Below, one piece after another: positions 7,789 through 17,394 of a DNA stretch of 56,238 bases. Position numbers and translations under genes: made by a program. Below the pieces are notes generated by a model. The model was not told where the DNA came from and ran no database searches. It was given only the letters and a program-made list of their open reading frames with translations. The DNA lies in contig JAGWBQ010000018.1 in NCBI GenBank assembly GCA_021295815.1, positions 1 to 56,238 on the forward strand, in the 5' to 3' direction. Within the stretch, counting starts at the first letter, position 1. Each line of letters starts with the position of its first letter. This DNA comes from Gemmatimonadota bacterium (GTDB lineage Bacteria; Gemmatimonadota; Gemmatimonadetes; Longimicrobiales; Gaopeijiaceae).

Positions 7789-8833
7789 CCGAATCGCCCT
7801 CTACCACGTCGCCGATCTTGAACGCGGCGATCCCGGCCTCCGCCGAGGACGCCAGAACGGTCGATCGATCCTCCGGGGCCACGACCACGAGCATCCCGGC
7901 GCCCATGTTGAAGACCCTGGCCATCTCCTCCGGGGCCACGTCGCCGCCTCGGGCGAGCGCCCCGAAGACGCACGGCACCGGCCAGGATCCCCTGCGGATG
8001 CGCGCACCGAGACCGTCGGGCAGGACCCGAGGCAGATTTCCCTCTATCCCGCCGCCTGTGACGTGAGCGAGGGCGCGAGGTATCCCCCGCTCGACCAGAG
8101 GTAGAAGCGCCGGAGCGTAGGAACGATGCACCCGGAGGAATTCGTCGGCGACGCTGTGTCCGGTTCCGGGAAGGGTGTCGTCGGCCTTCAGCCCCATTTC
8201 GGCCACGATACGTCGGGCAAGCGAGTATCCGTTGGTGTGCAGACCGGATGACGCCAGCGCGACTATGGAGTCGCCCGAGCGGACTCTCGACCCGTCCACG
8301 AGCCGGTCCTCTTCGACGACACCCACGATGAAGCCAGCCAGATCGTACTCTCCGGGACGGTAGAATTCGGGCATCTCCGCGGTCTCGCCCCCGAGCAGGC
8401 TCGTGGAGTTCGCCCGACAAGCGCGGGCGACCCCGCCCACGACATCGGCCACGACCTCCTCGTCCAGCCTGCCCATCGCCAGATAGTCCATGAAGAAGAG
8501 GGGGCGCGCCCCTTGGACGAGGATGTCGTTGACGCAGTGATTCACCAGGCATTGGCCGACCGTGTCGTGTCTGCCGCTCTCGAAGGCGAGGCGGAGCTTG
8601 GTTCCAACGCCGTCGGCGCTCGACACCAGGAGAGGCCGGCGCATGCCGGAAGGGAGAGCGTGGACTCCGCCGAAGCCGCCCGCTCCAGATACGGTGAGCT
8701 TCCCGTAGGTGGATCCGACGATCTCGACCAGCCTGCTCTTGGCGCGCGCGGCGGCGTCGAGATCGACACCGGCATCCTTGTACGTCAGTCCCGCCCGGCT
8801 CCGCCTTGGAAGTTTCTTCTCGGATCCGTTCAC
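7775..8833 (-). CDS. purM: Phosphoribosylformylglycinamidine cyclo-ligase (AIR synthase)
   Basis: Closes the imidazole ring in purine synthesis, using ATP. The 352 residues carry the family blocks in order: TYKDAGVDLDAA near the N-terminus, GAGGFGGVHAL, SSADGVGTKLRLA, VNDILVQGARPLFFMDYLA, LLGGETAEMPEFY, SSGLHTNGYSLARR, HVTGGGIEGNLPRVLP and VFNMGAGM. The length is normal. The start is ATG at 8833, two bases after the argS stop. purM is unlinked here to other purine genes. Confidence 0.97.
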   Translation of the reverse strand: MNGSEKKLPRRSRAGLTYKDAGVDLDAAARAKSRLVEIVGSTYGKLTVSGAGGFGGVHALPSGMRRPLLVSSADGVGTKLRLAFESGRHDTVGQCLVNHCVNDILVQGARPLFFMDYLAMGRLDEEVVADVVGGVARACRANSTSLLGGETAEMPEFYRPGEYDLAGFIVGVVEEDRLVDGSRVRSGDSIVALASSGLHTNGYSLARRIVAEMGLKADDTLPGTGHSVADEFLRVHRSYAPALLPLVERGIPRALAHVTGGGIEGNLPRVLPDGLGARIRRGSWPVPCVFGALARGGDVAPEEMARVFNMGAGMLVVVAPEDRSTVLASSAEAGIAAFKIGDVVEGDSVEYL

Positions 8834-8835
8834 GG

Positions 8836-10512
8836 CTACATCCTCTCCGGCGCCTGCACGCCCAGGATGCGGAGCCCGTTCCCGATGACCGTCTGAGACG
8901 CCCGAGCCAGCGCGAGACGAGCTGCCCGGAGACCCGGATCATCGACTAGCGCGGCCTTCTCGGGAGACCGCGCCGGATGGCCGGAATGATACCACGAGTT
9001 CACGGCTCCGGCTATCTCGCTCAGACTGGAACATATGAGGTGCGGCGCCCGCAGACGAGCGGCGCGCTCCAGAGCCACGGGAAAGTTCTCGAGGGCCAGG
9101 AGCAGAGTCCGCTCTTCGGGGAGCGCGAGGAGTCCCGCGTCGAAGCCCGTGCTGGGGACCGAGGATCGGTTGACGCCTCCCTTGACGAAGAGCGCGCATA
9201 GCCGAGCGTGCGCGTACTGGACCTTGTATACGGGGTTCTTGTCGGACCTGTCGAGAGCTCGATCGATGTCGAAGACCATCTGCGCCTCCGACCTGCTCAT
9301 GAGGAAGAAGTAGCGGGCGACGTCCGCGCCCACCTCGTCGACGAGTTCGCGCATGGTGTAGCCGGTGCCGGAGCGCTTCGAGGCCTTGACCTCTTCACCG
9401 CCTCGCTCGACACGGACCATCGAGTGAAGAACGTACTCGGGATAGCCTTCCGGGATTCCGAGCGCCTGGAGGCCGGCACGCACCCGGGCAACGGTACCGT
9501 GGTGGTCGGCTCCCTGAACGTTCACAACCCGTTTGAAACCTCTATTCCACTTGTGACGGTGGTAGGCGACGTCGGCGGCGAAGTAGGTGGGCCGCCCGTC
9601 GCTCCGCACCATCACGCGGTCCTTGGTGTCGCCGAAATCCGTTGCCCGGAGCCAGACCGCGCCGTCGAGCCCGAAGGCGTGCCCCTCGGCGTCGATATCC
9701 GCGACGGCCCGGTCCACCATGCCTTCGTCGTAAAGGGAAGATTCCAGGTAGTACTCGTCGAAGCGTACTCCGAAGCGGGCGAGATCGCGGTCCTGCTCGG
9801 ATCTGATGGCGGCCACGGCGAAGTTCCGGGCGCGGTCGAGGTTTTCCGGAACGGACTCGGCGAGCGCCCGGCCTTCCGACTCCACGAGAGCCGACGCGAT
9901 CTCGGCGACGTAGGCGCCGTGGTAGCCTTCCTCAGGCACTTCCGCGTCGGGGCCGTCGACACCGAGCTTCTGGAGGTAGCGCGCGTGGACGCTCTTCGCG
10001 AGCCGCTCGATCTGGAGGCCGGCGTCGTTGTAGTAGTACTCGCGATGTACCTTCCAGCCTCGAAACTCGAGGATGGAGGCGGTGGCGTCACCGAGCGCCG
10101 CCTGGCGGGCGTGGCCGAGGTGGAGCGGGCCGGTCGGGTTGGCGGATACGAATTCGACCATGACGAGGCGGCCTCCGCCTTCGTCGGAAGAGCCGTAGTC
10201 GCGCCCTTCCGCGATGATCTCCGAGAGGAGAGCTCCCCTGGCCTCCGCCGAACGCCTAAAGTTGAGGAATCCGGGACCGGCCACCTCGACGGAGTCGAGC
10301 CCGGCCGCCCTCATGTCGAGACGGGCACGGATCTCCTCGGCTATCTCCCTCGGTGGTCGGCGCAGCCTGCGAGCGAGGGTCAGGGCGAGGTTGGAGGAGG
10401 CGTCCCCCAGCGAGAGATCGCGCGGGCGTTCGAGATGCACCTTTTCTATGTCCACGCCCAATTCGCCGAGCACCCTGCCGAGCTCGGCTGTGAGGGCCGG
10501 GTCAGCTATCAC
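8836..10512 (-). CDS. argS: Arginyl-tRNA synthetase
   Basis: Class I aminoacyl-tRNA synthetase charging tRNA-Arg. The 558 residues include an N-terminal Add-1 domain, the HIGH-type motif PLHLGHARQ (HLGH at residues 131-134), the KMSKS-type motif VKASKRSG near residue 380, and a C-terminal DALR anticodon-binding domain with SLSEIAGAVNSWYH. The length is normal. The start is GTG at 10512, overlapping the fmdB-like gene by 11 nt. No missing key residue was seen. Confidence 0.97.
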   Translation of the reverse strand: MIADPALTAELGRVLGELGVDIEKVHLERPRDLSLGDASSNLALTLARRLRRPPREIAEEIRARLDMRAAGLDSVEVAGPGFLNFRRSAEARGALLSEIIAEGRDYGSSDEGGGRLVMVEFVSANPTGPLHLGHARQAALGDATASILEFRGWKVHREYYYNDAGLQIERLAKSVHARYLQKLGVDGPDAEVPEEGYHGAYVAEIASALVESEGRALAESVPENLDRARNFAVAAIRSEQDRDLARFGVRFDEYYLESSLYDEGMVDRAVADIDAEGHAFGLDGAVWLRATDFGDTKDRVMVRSDGRPTYFAADVAYHRHKWNRGFKRVVNVQGADHHGTVARVRAGLQALGIPEGYPEYVLHSMVRVERGGEEVKASKRSGTGYTMRELVDEVGADVARYFFLMSRSEAQMVFDIDRALDRSDKNPVYKVQYAHARLCALFVKGGVNRSSVPSTGFDAGLLALPEERTLLLALENFPVALERAARLRAPHLICSSLSEIAGAVNSWYHSGHPARSPEKAALVDDPGLRAARLALARASQTVIGNGLRILGVQAPERM

Positions 10513-10861
10513 CGCTTCCCTTCCCGTCGCCTCCGGCGTCGCCGCTCGACGTCGCGATCTCGCTCTTCTCGGACTTGCCGGCTCTCTTGCCGTTCTTTTC
10601 CGAAGCCTTCGCGGCGCCGGATCCGCCGCCGACTTCGCCGCCGACTTCGCCGCTTTCGGACTTCGCCTTCCTGCGGTACTCCTCCGAACGGTAGTCGGTG
10701 ATGTAGAAGCCGTCTCCCTTGAAGAGGAATCCGCTTCCGCCGGTTATTTTCCGGGACGCTTCACCGCCGCAACGCGGACATTCACCGGCCGGCGGGTCCG
10801 ACATGCGCTGGAAGAGCTCGAACGCGTGACCGGCCTTGCAGAGGTATTCGTAGGTGGGCAT
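10502..10861 (-). CDS. FmdB-family zinc ribbon protein
   Basis: Small regulatory-type zinc ribbon of 119 residues. It starts at MPTYEYLC, the conserved N-terminus of the FmdB/putative regulatory protein family. The second metal pair is normal (CPRC), but the first is C-x-x-x-H (CKAGH) instead of C-x-x-C, so the zinc site has a substituted ligand or is degraded. The last 50 residues are low complexity (Gly, Ser, Lys, Glu, as in GEVGGEVGGGSG). It is the first gene after the promoter at 10933-10960 and overlaps argS. Its role is unknown in the family. Confidence 0.85.
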   Translation of the reverse strand: MPTYEYLCKAGHAFELFQRMSDPPAGECPRCGGEASRKITGGSGFLFKGDGFYITDYRSEEYRRKAKSESGEVGGEVGGGSGAAKASEKNGKRAGKSEKSEIATSSGDAGGDGKGSGDS

Positions 10862-10932
10862 GGGTTCCACATGGAGGCCTCGGACGCCGAGGAGGTCCCG
10901 GCCCGAATAGCCGCCACCTCGCACCGGGGCGG

Positions 10933-10960
10933 ATTATAACGAGTTAGGGCATTTGGTCAA
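10933..10960 (-). promoter_or_regulatory. Sigma70-type promoter for fmdB-argS-purM
   Basis: Read on the minus strand: -35 TTGACC at 10960-10955, a 16-bp spacer, and a perfect -10 TATAAT at 10938-10933. Transcription would start near 10926, about 65 nt before the fmdB start. The local AT-rich stretch stands out sharply from the GC-rich surroundings. It could drive the whole downstream run as far as the riboflavin genes. Confidence 0.75.
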
Positions 10961-10980
10961 GGCCGGCTCTGGCCGACGGT

Positions 10981-12525
10981 CTACACCCGGTTCGCGGGCC
11001 GGTACCGTCCCCACACCCGCTGGAGCGCCCCGCTGATCTCACCGACGCTCGCGCCGGCCTTGACCGCGTCGATGATGCCCGGAACGAGGTTTTCGGTCCC
11101 GGAGGCCAGCTCCGTGAGCCGGGCGACGCATCCCGCGACCTGTTCTCGGTTTCGATCTTCCCTGAACGCCGACAACCTGTTCGCCTGGCGCCGCTCGAGG
11201 ACCCCGAAGTCGGGCGATGGTGGTGAAGGAGGCTGCGAATCCTGGACGTGGAGGTTCACGCCGACGACTTTGCGGCGACCCGCTTCGACCTCGAGTTGAT
11301 GGGCGTAGGAGGCGCGGTGAATCTCGTCCTGCATGTATCCGGTCGCCCGCGCCGCTCCCCCGAGTTCATGAATCCGCTCCAGGTGCAGGCGAGCCCGGCG
11401 CTCCACTTCGTCCGTAAGGGCTTCCACGAAATGCGAGCCTCCGAGCGGATCGACCGTGCCTGCGACACCGGTCTCGGACGCGATGACCTGCTGCGTCCTC
11501 AGCGCCAGACGCGCGGAATCCCGCGTGGGAAGCGCGAGGGCCTCGTCGAAGCTGTTGGTGTGGAGCGATTGCGTGCCGCCCAGCACGGCCGCGAGGGCCT
11601 GGACCGTGACCCGGACCACGTTGTTGAGGGGCTGCTGGGCCGTCAGGGTCGAACCGCCGGTCTGCGTGTGGAAACGGAGTCGGCAGGAACGGTCGGAGCC
11701 CCCGAAGCGTTCGCGCATGATGTGCGCCCACATCCTCCTGGCGGCGCGGAATTTCGCCACTTCCTCGAGGAGCTCGGTATGCGCGGCGAAAAAGAACGAG
11801 AGCCTTGGAGCGAAATCGTCCACCTCCATCCCGGTGGCGAGCGCCCTGTCCACGTACTCGATGCCGTTCGCCAGAGTGAAGGCGACCTCCTGCGGAGCGG
11901 TCGATCCGGCCTCGCGCATGTGGTATCCGGAGATCGAGATGGGATTCCAGCGCGGAAGCTCGCGGGAACAGAACTCGATGAGATCCGAGGTCAGACGGAG
12001 AGAGGGCTCGACCGGGTAGATGTAGGTGCCGCGGGCCACATACTCCTTGAGGATGTCGTTTTGAACGGTTCCCGCGAGCGAGCTCCGCGGGACGCCTCGT
12101 TCATCGGCGAGCGCGACATAGAGGGCCACGAGAATGGCGGCGGTGGCGTTGATGGTCATGGAGGCCGAGACCGAGTTCAGCTCGATGTCGTGGAAGAGCC
12201 TTCCCATGTCGTCGAGGGTGTCGATGGCCACCCCTACGCGACCGACCTCGCCGAGCGCCCGGTCGTCGTCGGAATCGAGTCCCATCTGGGTCGGCAGATC
12301 GAACGCCACCGAGAGGCCGGTCTGACCCTTGGCCAGCAGGTACCTGAAGCGTCGGTTGGTCTCCTCGGCGGTGCCGAAGCCGGCATACTGGCGCATCGTC
12401 CACAGCCGTCCCAGGTACATGTTCGCATGTACGCCGCGGGTGAAGGGATACTCGCCGGCCCGCTGTTCGCCGTAGATCTCGTCGATCGGAATCCCGGATA
12501 CGGTGGACCGCCCACGTTCCGTCAT
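10981..12525 (-). CDS. Methylmalonyl-CoA mutase, catalytic subunit without B12 domain
   Basis: Isomerises (R)-methylmalonyl-CoA to succinyl-CoA, or acts on a related acyl-CoA. The 514 residues cover only the substrate-binding TIM barrel: [84 protein letters not shown] and [15 protein letters not shown]. The cobalamin-binding domain (DxHxxG) is absent, so it must pair with a separate small subunit, not in this window. The ATG at 12525 overlaps the biotinyl-protein stop. The link with acyl-CoA carboxylase genes supports propionyl-CoA metabolism. Confidence 0.93.
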   Translation of the reverse strand: MTERGRSTVSGIPIDEIYGEQRAGEYPFTRGVHANMYLGRLWTMRQYAGFGTAEETNRRFRYLLAKGQTGLSVAFDLPTQMGLDSDDDRALGEVGRVGVAIDTLDDMGRLFHDIELNSVSASMTINATAAILVALYVALADERGVPRSSLAGTVQNDILKEYVARGTYIYPVEPSLRLTSDLIEFCSRELPRWNPISISGYHMREAGSTAPQEVAFTLANGIEYVDRALATGMEVDDFAPRLSFFFAAHTELLEEVAKFRAARRMWAHIMRERFGGSDRSCRLRFHTQTGGSTLTAQQPLNNVVRVTVQALAAVLGGTQSLHTNSFDEALALPTRDSARLALRTQQVIASETGVAGTVDPLGGSHFVEALTDEVERRARLHLERIHELGGAARATGYMQDEIHRASYAHQLEVEAGRRKVVGVNLHVQDSQPPSPPSPDFGVLERRQANRLSAFREDRNREQVAGCVARLTELASGTENLVPGIIDAVKAGASVGEISGALQRVWGRYRPANRV

Positions 12526-13022
12526 CGGTCCGCCTCGAATTCGACGATGACCTCGCCTTTCGAGACCCGGTCGCCCCGACCGACCTTCACGCTCCGCACC
12601 GTACCGGCGAGGTGACTGACCAGCTCGTTCTCCATCTTCATGGCCTCGACGACGGCGACGCCTTGGCCTGCCTCGACGAGGTCGCCGGACGCTACCCGAA
12701 CCGCGACCACCATGCCGGGCATGGGCGCTCGCACCGGCTCGGGACCGCGGCGGGCGACGTCTCCACCGACCCTCGCGCTCAGACGCTCCCTGACCGCCGA
12801 CAGCGTCCTCACTCGGAAGCGAATACCGTCGATCTCGATTCCGTCGTTCTCGTGGGCGCGGACGACACGATGCGAACGACCGTCGGCGAGGAGCGAATCC
12901 ACCCCGGAGTCGGCTACTTTCTCCAGGTGAGAAGCCACGCTTTCTCCGTTCACCGCCGCTCTCCCGCCGTCGATCTCGACTTCGTATCGATTTCCGTTCA
13001 CAAGAGTGACTCGGCTTCTCAT
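12522..13022 (-). CDS. Biotinyl carrier protein of an acyl-CoA (propionyl-CoA) carboxylase
   Basis: The 166 residues end in a biotinyl domain (about 97-165) with the canonical EAMKM motif; the lysine at about residue 129 is the biotinylation site. The N-terminal part ([20 protein letters not shown]) resembles the linker that follows the biotin carboxylase domain in fused alpha chains, so this looks like an alpha chain split in two. The ATG at 13022 overlaps the biotin carboxylase stop as ATGA, and the stop overlaps the mutase start, which strongly couples the three genes. Confidence 0.93.
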   Translation of the reverse strand: MRSRVTLVNGNRYEVEIDGGRAAVNGESVASHLEKVADSGVDSLLADGRSHRVVRAHENDGIEIDGIRFRVRTLSAVRERLSARVGGDVARRGPEPVRAPMPGMVVAVRVASGDLVEAGQGVAVVEAMKMENELVSHLAGTVRSVKVGRGDRVSKGEVIVEFEADR

Positions 13023-14530
13023 CCCCGCCCCCTCCAACCCGGCCTGACCGGCTCCCGGAGCGGTAGGCGCGGCGCTACTCCCGAAACGGCACCGCGTTCG
13101 GACAGGACGGCCGCCAGCGCAACCAGCGGTTCGAGGTCGGTTTCCTTGCCGGAAGCGAGCTCCGGGTACTCCTCCAAAAAGCGGATCGAGAGCTCGCCGG
13201 CTTGGAACGCCGGATGGGCGAGGAGCCTGCGGTGGAAAGGCGTGGTCGTCTCCACTCCCGCGACGACGAGTTCGTCGAGGGCGCGTTCCATGCGACATAT
13301 GGCGCGGGCCCGGTCGGGGGCGTGGACGATCACTTTGCCGAGCAGGGAATCGTAATGGAGGGTGACCTCCTGGCCGGCCACGATCCCTCCGTCCCAGCGC
13401 GTTCCCGGACCGCTGGGAACCCAGAGCTCGCGGACCCGGCCTGTCGCCGGCAGAAAGGACGCGTCCTCGGCCGCAATCCGGCATTCGATGGCGTGTCCGG
13501 CAAACGCGACGTCTTCCTGCGAGAATTCGAGCTCCCTGCCCATGGCCACCTCGAGCTGAGCCGTGACGATGTCGATGCCGGAAACCAGCTCGGTGACCGG
13601 GTGCTCGACCTGGATGCGGGTGTTCATCTCGAGGAAGTGGAACTCGTCTCGCTCGAAGAGAAACTCCACCGTGCCCGCACTCCGATACTCGACCGCTCGA
13701 GCCGCCTTCAACGCTGCGGCGTGGACGAATCCGCGTTCATCGTCGGTGAGAGAGGGAGCGGGGGCCTCTTCCATCAGCTTCTGGTGCCGGCGCTGGATGG
13801 AGCACTCGCGTTCGCCCAGATGAACGATGTTGCCGTGCGCGTCGCCGAGCACCTGAACCTCGATGTGTCGAGGCCGCTCCAAGTAGCGTTCCAGAAAGAG
13901 GGAACCGTCGCCGAAGGCACCCTCCGCCTCGCGTCTCGCCATCTCGAAGGCGATCGCGATCTCCTCCTCGTCGCGGACCACCCGCATGCCTTTCCCGCCT
14001 CCACCGGCCGCCGCCTTGAGGAGAAGAGGGTATCCCAGGCCTTCGGCCACGCTCCTTGCGTCGTCGGGGTCGGCCACCGGCCCGGGAGAGCCTGGAACCA
14101 CTGGAACACCGGCCGCCGCCATGGTGGCTCTGGCCCGGGTCTTGTCTCCCATGGCCGAGATCGTGGCGGAAGAGGGCCCTACGAAGACGAGGCCGGCATC
14201 TTCGACCGCCCGCGCGAATCCCGCTCGTTCGGATAGAAACCCGTAGCCGGGGTGGATGGCTTCCGCTTCCACGTCGCGCGCGATCTCCAAGAGCCTGTCG
14301 GCGGCCAGGTAGGATTCGGCGGCGGGCGAGGCTCCGAGGCGGTAGGCTTCATCGGCGGCGAACACGTGGGCCGAACGTCGGTCGGCGTCGGAATATACCG
14401 CTATCGACCTCAGACCCAGCTCGCGGGCGGCCCGGATGATGCGGACGGCTATCTCGCCCCGGTTCGCGACCAGGATCGAAGCGAAAGGCGCGGCGGCGGG
14501 CGGGTTCGGGAGCAAGGAGCTGGGTTTCAC
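13019..14530 (-). CDS. Biotin carboxylase subunit of an acyl-CoA carboxylase
   Basis: ATP-dependent carboxylation of the biotinyl carrier. In order, the 503 residues show an N-terminal domain ([22 protein letters not shown]), HPGYGFLSE, the ATP-grasp Gly-rich loop [61 protein letters not shown] and a C-terminal domain ending in a Pro/Arg-rich tail. The gene neighbours (biotinyl carrier, methylmalonyl-CoA mutase, and pccB upstream) point to propionyl-CoA carboxylase rather than acetyl-CoA carboxylase; that substrate choice is an inference. Confidence 0.94.
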   Translation of the reverse strand: MKPSSLLPNPPAAAPFASILVANRGEIAVRIIRAARELGLRSIAVYSDADRRSAHVFAADEAYRLGASPAAESYLAADRLLEIARDVEAEAIHPGYGFLSERAGFARAVEDAGLVFVGPSSATISAMGDKTRARATMAAAGVPVVPGSPGPVADPDDARSVAEGLGYPLLLKAAAGGGGKGMRVVRDEEEIAIAFEMARREAEGAFGDGSLFLERYLERPRHIEVQVLGDAHGNIVHLGERECSIQRRHQKLMEEAPAPSLTDDERGFVHAAALKAARAVEYRSAGTVEFLFERDEFHFLEMNTRIQVEHPVTELVSGIDIVTAQLEVAMGRELEFSQEDVAFAGHAIECRIAAEDASFLPATGRVRELWVPSGPGTRWDGGIVAGQEVTLHYDSLLGKVIVHAPDRARAICRMERALDELVVAGVETTTPFHRRLLAHPAFQAGELSIRFLEEYPELASGKETDLEPLVALAAVLSERGAVSGVAPRLPLREPVRPGWRGRG

Positions 14531-14607
14531 GTTCGCCCGTCGCGGAGCTGAAGGAAGCGGTCGGAACGGGGACAGGGGTGGCGGTGAGGGCCGAGTACCC
14601 TGCCCCT

Positions 14608-14655
14608 GCAGGGTCGTTCAGCCGCAGGGTCGTTCAGCCGCGAGGTCGTTCAGCC
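14608..14655. repeat. Three 16-bp tandem repeats
   Basis: Units GCAGGGTCGTTCAGCC, GCAGGGTCGTTCAGCC and GCGAGGTCGTTCAGCC lie end to end in the 198-bp gap between the double-PDZ gene and the biotin carboxylase gene. The third unit differs by two bases. No gene or clear promoter was seen in the rest of this gap (14531-14728). Confidence 0.8.
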
Positions 14656-14728
14656 ACAGAGCCCGGCAGCGGTGGGGCCCCGTGTCCAGATCGCCGGCTC
14701 CGTCCAGATCGCGGCCCCCGGGTCGTCC

Positions 14729-15694
14729 TCAGCCGTCTCCGATTCTCCCGATCACCTCGATTTCCCTTCCCTCGCGCATGATGGTCATGCGGACCTCCTC
14801 GTCATCGCCGTATGAGCGCAGTATGCGCCTGACCCGCGATGAACTCGTGGCTTCGCGGTCTCCGATGCGAAGGATGACGTCGCCGTCGCGGAGTCCCAGC
14901 TCCTCGTTATCCGCTTCGAGAACGAGCATGCCCTCGTCGGTGCCGAAATAGCTCGCGAGTCCGTCGTGCATCTCGGTGAGTTCGATACCGAAGTCCGACC
15001 CGCCCATGTATCTAAACGATAACCCATCTGCGAGTTGTGTCAACTCGCGCATGGGGGTTGACGAGGCATCTCGAACGCGATCACTCAATGGGTCCATCTC
15101 GGAGCTGGGCAACATTAAGGATCTAAGGGCCAGCTCCCTTCCGGAACGGGCCAGCGCTCTTTCGAGGCGCTCCTTCTGCTCCTCCGTTGCCACAGCTTCG
15201 GGTTCGGCGGTAACCCTCCTCTCCTCGCCGTCCCGCAGATAGGTGACGACGACGGGTTCGCCCGCCTCCCAGTCCCGAGCAAGTGCGACCAGGCGTTCCA
15301 CGGGGTTGAGGTTGAAGGGATCTTCGAGAAATAGAGGTTTCTCATCCAGGGCCGAAAGCAGGGAGCGACCGTCGATGGCCGTGATGATGTCTCCCTCCTC
15401 GAGGCCGGCGCGTGCCGCCGGAGAATCTTCGGTCACCCCCGTGACCATGGCTCCCGCCGGGTCGTCCGCGAGAGTGACGCCCAGACGCGGACGGTCGACT
15501 TCCGCAAGGATAAGGTCCCAGGATCGGATGGGAACTGCCGGAGTTGGCTGGCATAAGCAGTTCAGGACCTCTTTGCCGGTGGGATCGACACAGCGGCAGT
15601 CCGACGACTGGGCGACAGCCGGTTCCGGTGCGGTGAGGGCGGGCACGGTGAGAGGAGCCAGCAGGAACGGGGCGAGAAGCAGGTGGCGATGCAT
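14729..15694 (-). CDS. Secreted double-PDZ domain protein without a protease domain
   Basis: The 321 residues begin with a signal peptide (MHRHLLLAPFLLAPLTVPALT). Next is a short cysteine-rich segment (CRCVDPTGKEVLNCLCQP), then a first PDZ domain (about 68-165) containing LGVTLADDPAGAMVTGVTEDSPAARAGLEEGDIITAIDG. A helical linker leads to a second PDZ-like domain ending the protein (about 225-321, with GLRDGDVILRIGDREATSSSRVRRILRSY). No trypsin-like or other catalytic domain is visible. The start is ATG at 15694, with GGGAGGT six bases upstream. It lies between pccB and the biotin carboxylase gene. A periplasmic scaffold or sensor is possible but unproven. Confidence 0.8.
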   Translation of the reverse strand: MHRHLLLAPFLLAPLTVPALTAPEPAVAQSSDCRCVDPTGKEVLNCLCQPTPAVPIRSWDLILAEVDRPRLGVTLADDPAGAMVTGVTEDSPAARAGLEEGDIITAIDGRSLLSALDEKPLFLEDPFNLNPVERLVALARDWEAGEPVVVTYLRDGEERRVTAEPEAVATEEQKERLERALARSGRELALRSLMLPSSEMDPLSDRVRDASSTPMRELTQLADGLSFRYMGGSDFGIELTEMHDGLASYFGTDEGMLVLEADNEELGLRDGDVILRIGDREATSSSRVRRILRSYGDDEEVRMTIMREGREIEVIGRIGDG

Positions 15695-15810
15695 CGGGTT
15701 ACCTCCCAAGGGGCGAGGATTGGTGAAACGAGCCTTCCACCCGATTTGACGCCACAGGGGCGGAATCGGTTGCCGCTCGCACCAGGGGGAACCCTACCCG
15801 GGGAAGGTCC

Positions 15811-17394
15811 TCAGAGCGGGATGTTGCCGTGCTTCCGTTTAGGAGTCGACACATCCTTGGTTCTGAGCGCGTCAAGCCCGGATAGCAGGCGGGGCCTGGT
15901 TTCCCGCGGGTCGATCACGTCGTCGAGGTAGCCTCGGGCCGCCGCGAGATACGGGTGGGCGAAACGGCGGCGATACTCGGCGGCGAAGCGCACCTTGAGC
16001 TCCGAGGGATCTTCGGCCTCCGCCAGCTCGCTCCGATGGAGGATCTCGACCGCGCCTTCGGGACCCATCACCGCGACCTCCGCCTGCGGCCAGGCCAGAT
16101 TGAGATCGCCGCCGATGTGCTTCGAGTTCATGACGTCGTAAGCGCCGCCGTACGCCTTGCGCGTGATGACGGTCATGCGGGGGACGGTGGCTTCGGCGAA
16201 GGCGTAGAGGAGCTTGGCGCCGTGCCGTATGACTCCTCCGTGCTCCTGCGCGACTCCGGGAAGGAAGCCGGGAACGTCCTCGAACACGACGAGCGGTATG
16301 TTGAAGGCGTCGCAGAAACGGACGAAGCGGGCGCCCTTGTCCGACGCGTCGATGTCGAGCACGCCCGCAAGCGTCGCGGGCTGGTTGGCCACGACGCCCA
16401 CCGAGTGTCCGTCCAGACGAGCGAAGCCGACCACGATGTTCCGCGCGAAGGCTTCGTGCACCTCGAAGAAGGAGGTCACGTCGACCACGCGGGCGATGAC
16501 CTCGCGCATGTCGTACGAACGGTTGGGGTTCTCCGGCACCACCTCCAGTATCGAATCGTCGCCGGACTTCAGGGGTTCGAGAGCTTCCTCTCCAGCCCCG
16601 AAGTCGTCGGAGACAGGAGGCAGCTCACGATTGTTCTGCGGCAGGTAGGTGAGTTGACGACGGATCGCCTCCAGACAGTCGAGCTCCGAAGCGTGGACGA
16701 AGTGCGCGACGCCGGAGACGCTCGCGTGGAGGTCCGCGCCGCCGAGTCCCTCCATGTCGATCTCCTCGTGGGTCACCGTCCGTACCACGTCGGGACCGGT
16801 GACGAACATATGGCTGGTGCCGCGGACCATATGGATGAAGTCGGTGATCGCGGGCGAATAGACGGCCCCTCCCGCGCACGGACCCATGATCGCGCTGAGC
16901 TGCGGGACGACCCCGGAGGCCAGAGTGTTGCGGTAGAAGATGTCGGCGTACCCGGCCAGGGCCACCACGCCCTCCTGAATGCGGGCGCCGCCGGAGTCGT
17001 TGATCCCCACGAGCGGGACGCCCGCCTGCATGGCCAGCTCCTGGATCTTGACGATCTTCGCCGCGTGCGCCTCGGCGACCGAACCGCCGAAGACGGTGAA
17101 GTCCTGGCTGAAGACATAGGTAAGGCGGCCGTTGATCCGGCAATGCCCCGTAACGACCCCATCGCCGAACGCCACATCGGCGTCGGAATCCGCGTTCTCT
17201 CCTGCGGTCCCCACCCCCCTCGGCGTCGCGAAACGGTCGATTTCGACGAAGGAGCTCTCGTCGGCCAGGAGCTCCAGCCGCTCTCGCGCCGTAAGTTTGC
17301 CCTTTTCCCTCTGCCGGGCCAGACGCTCCTCCCCACCCCCGCGCCCGGCCTGCTCGCCGAGGGCTCGGAGACGTTCCAGCGATCTCGTCGTCAT
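15811..17394 (-). CDS. pccB: Propionyl-CoA carboxylase beta chain (acyl-CoA carboxyltransferase)
   Basis: Transfers the carboxyl group from biotin to propionyl-CoA. The 527 residues contain GKLTARERLELLAD, VFSQDFTVFGGSVAEAHAAKI, GINDSGGARIQEGV, IMGPCAGGAVYSPA, FVTGPDVV, the second-half crotonase block VVFEDVPGFLPGVAQEHGGV, ITRKAYGGAYDVMNSKH and the typical C-terminus KHGNIPL. The ATG at 17394 overlaps the stop of the upstream binding-protein gene. Together with the carboxylase, biotinyl and mutase genes it completes most of the propionate-to-succinyl-CoA route; epimerase and the mutase small subunit are not in view. Confidence 0.95.
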   Translation of the reverse strand: MTTRSLERLRALGEQAGRGGGEERLARQREKGKLTARERLELLADESSFVEIDRFATPRGVGTAGENADSDADVAFGDGVVTGHCRINGRLTYVFSQDFTVFGGSVAEAHAAKIVKIQELAMQAGVPLVGINDSGGARIQEGVVALAGYADIFYRNTLASGVVPQLSAIMGPCAGGAVYSPAITDFIHMVRGTSHMFVTGPDVVRTVTHEEIDMEGLGGADLHASVSGVAHFVHASELDCLEAIRRQLTYLPQNNRELPPVSDDFGAGEEALEPLKSGDDSILEVVPENPNRSYDMREVIARVVDVTSFFEVHEAFARNIVVGFARLDGHSVGVVANQPATLAGVLDIDASDKGARFVRFCDAFNIPLVVFEDVPGFLPGVAQEHGGVIRHGAKLLYAFAEATVPRMTVITRKAYGGAYDVMNSKHIGGDLNLAWPQAEVAVMGPEGAVEILHRSELAEAEDPSELKVRFAAEYRRRFAHPYLAAARGYLDDVIDPRETRPRLLSGLDALRTKDVSTPKRKHGNIPL

